From: an uncultured Synergistales bacterium
Lineage (GTDB): Bacteria; Synergistota; Synergistia; Synergistales; Aminobacteriaceae
DNA length: 5,617 bases
NCBI GenBank assembly: GCA_905233515.1
Contig: CAJOEQ010000212.1
Coordinates: 1-5,617 of the forward strand
Direction of reading: 5' to 3'
The notes below the pieces were generated by a model. That model ran no database searches. It saw only the letters and a list, made by a program, of their open reading frames with translations, and was not told the DNA's origin. Shown here one piece after another: positions 5,486 to 5,617 of this stretch; position 1 is the stretch's first letter; each line of letters starts with the position of its first letter. The position numbers and the translations under genes are program-made.

Positions 5486-5617
5486 ATGGCGATAAGTTTA
5501 TCAAAGGGTCAAAAAGTGGATCTCACAAAAGGAAATCCCGGGCTATCTCGTTTGCTTGTCGGTCTAGGCTGGGACGTGAATAAATATGATACCGGCTCAG
5601 ATTTTGATTTAGACGCG
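5486..5617 (+). CDS. TerD-family tellurium-resistance / stress protein, N-terminal 44 residues (partial at window edge)
   Basis: The visible protein starts [20 protein letters not shown], followed by [22 protein letters not shown]. The [12 protein letters not shown] start, the GLGWD strand and the FDLDA block are diagnostic of the TerD fold, a calcium-binding beta-sandwich shared by TerD, TerE, TerZ and CABP1-like proteins. These cytoplasmic proteins occur in ter stress clusters linked to tellurite, phage and envelope stress. The exact member cannot be named from 44 residues. The start is secure: AGGAGG at 5471-5476 with a 9-base spacer. The gene is divergent from the ABC operon and open to the window edge, probably heading a ter cluster beyond it. 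Confidence 0.9.
   Translation, partial: MAISLSKGQKVDLTKGNPGLSRLLVGLGWDVNKYDTGSDFDLDA

Noticed and set aside
1..5617. CRISPR arrays, tRNA or rRNA genes, insertion sequences, attachment sites
   Set aside because: I saw no regularly spaced repeats, no cloverleaf-like sequence, no transposase-like coding and no terminal inverted repeats.

Overview
This window comes from an AT-rich bacterial chromosome with densely packed genes and strong AGGAGG-type ribosome binding sites. The substrate-binding protein has a plain Sec signal peptide without a lipobox cysteine. That points to a diderm with a periplasm rather than a typical Gram-positive. The overall look (AT-rich, AGGAGG sites, iron-type ABC genes beside glf and ter genes) would suit a gut Synergistota-like organism, but this is a weak inference and no taxonomic marker gene is present.

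Layout: (1) 1-222, minus strand: the first 74 codons of a UDP-galactopyranose mutase gene (glf), cut by the window edge. (2) 223-388: a divergent intergenic region with a good glf promoter and a weaker promoter for the next gene. (3) 389-1378, plus strand: an intact periplasmic substrate-binding protein of the ferric-iron / sugar-phosphate / phosphonate type, followed by a strong hairpin terminator. (4) 1432-5340, minus strand: a three-gene ABC transporter operon read right to left, convergent with the binding protein. It holds ATPase 1 (5340-4267, intact), a fused double permease (4262-2570, reading frame broken) and ATPase 2 (2509-1432, reading frame broken in its C-terminal domain). (5) 5341-5485: a divergent intergenic region with a consensus-like operon promoter, a 13-bp Fur-like palindrome and a terD promoter. 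(6) 5486-5617, plus strand: the first 44 codons of a TerD-family gene, cut by the window edge.

The four transporter genes together could make one complete importer: binding protein, a two-lobed membrane channel, and two different ATPases. Ferric iron is the default guess for this family, but the binding protein lacks the classic adjacent tyrosine pair, so a sugar phosphate, phosphonate or other organic anion is also possible.

The main oddity is that two of the three operon genes carry a single net frame change (one base gained or two lost) at points where protein family similarity continues without interruption in the next frame. I cannot tell from one sequence whether this is real gene decay, sequencing or assembly error, or something rarer. 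I did not find convincing evidence of a wholly new system.
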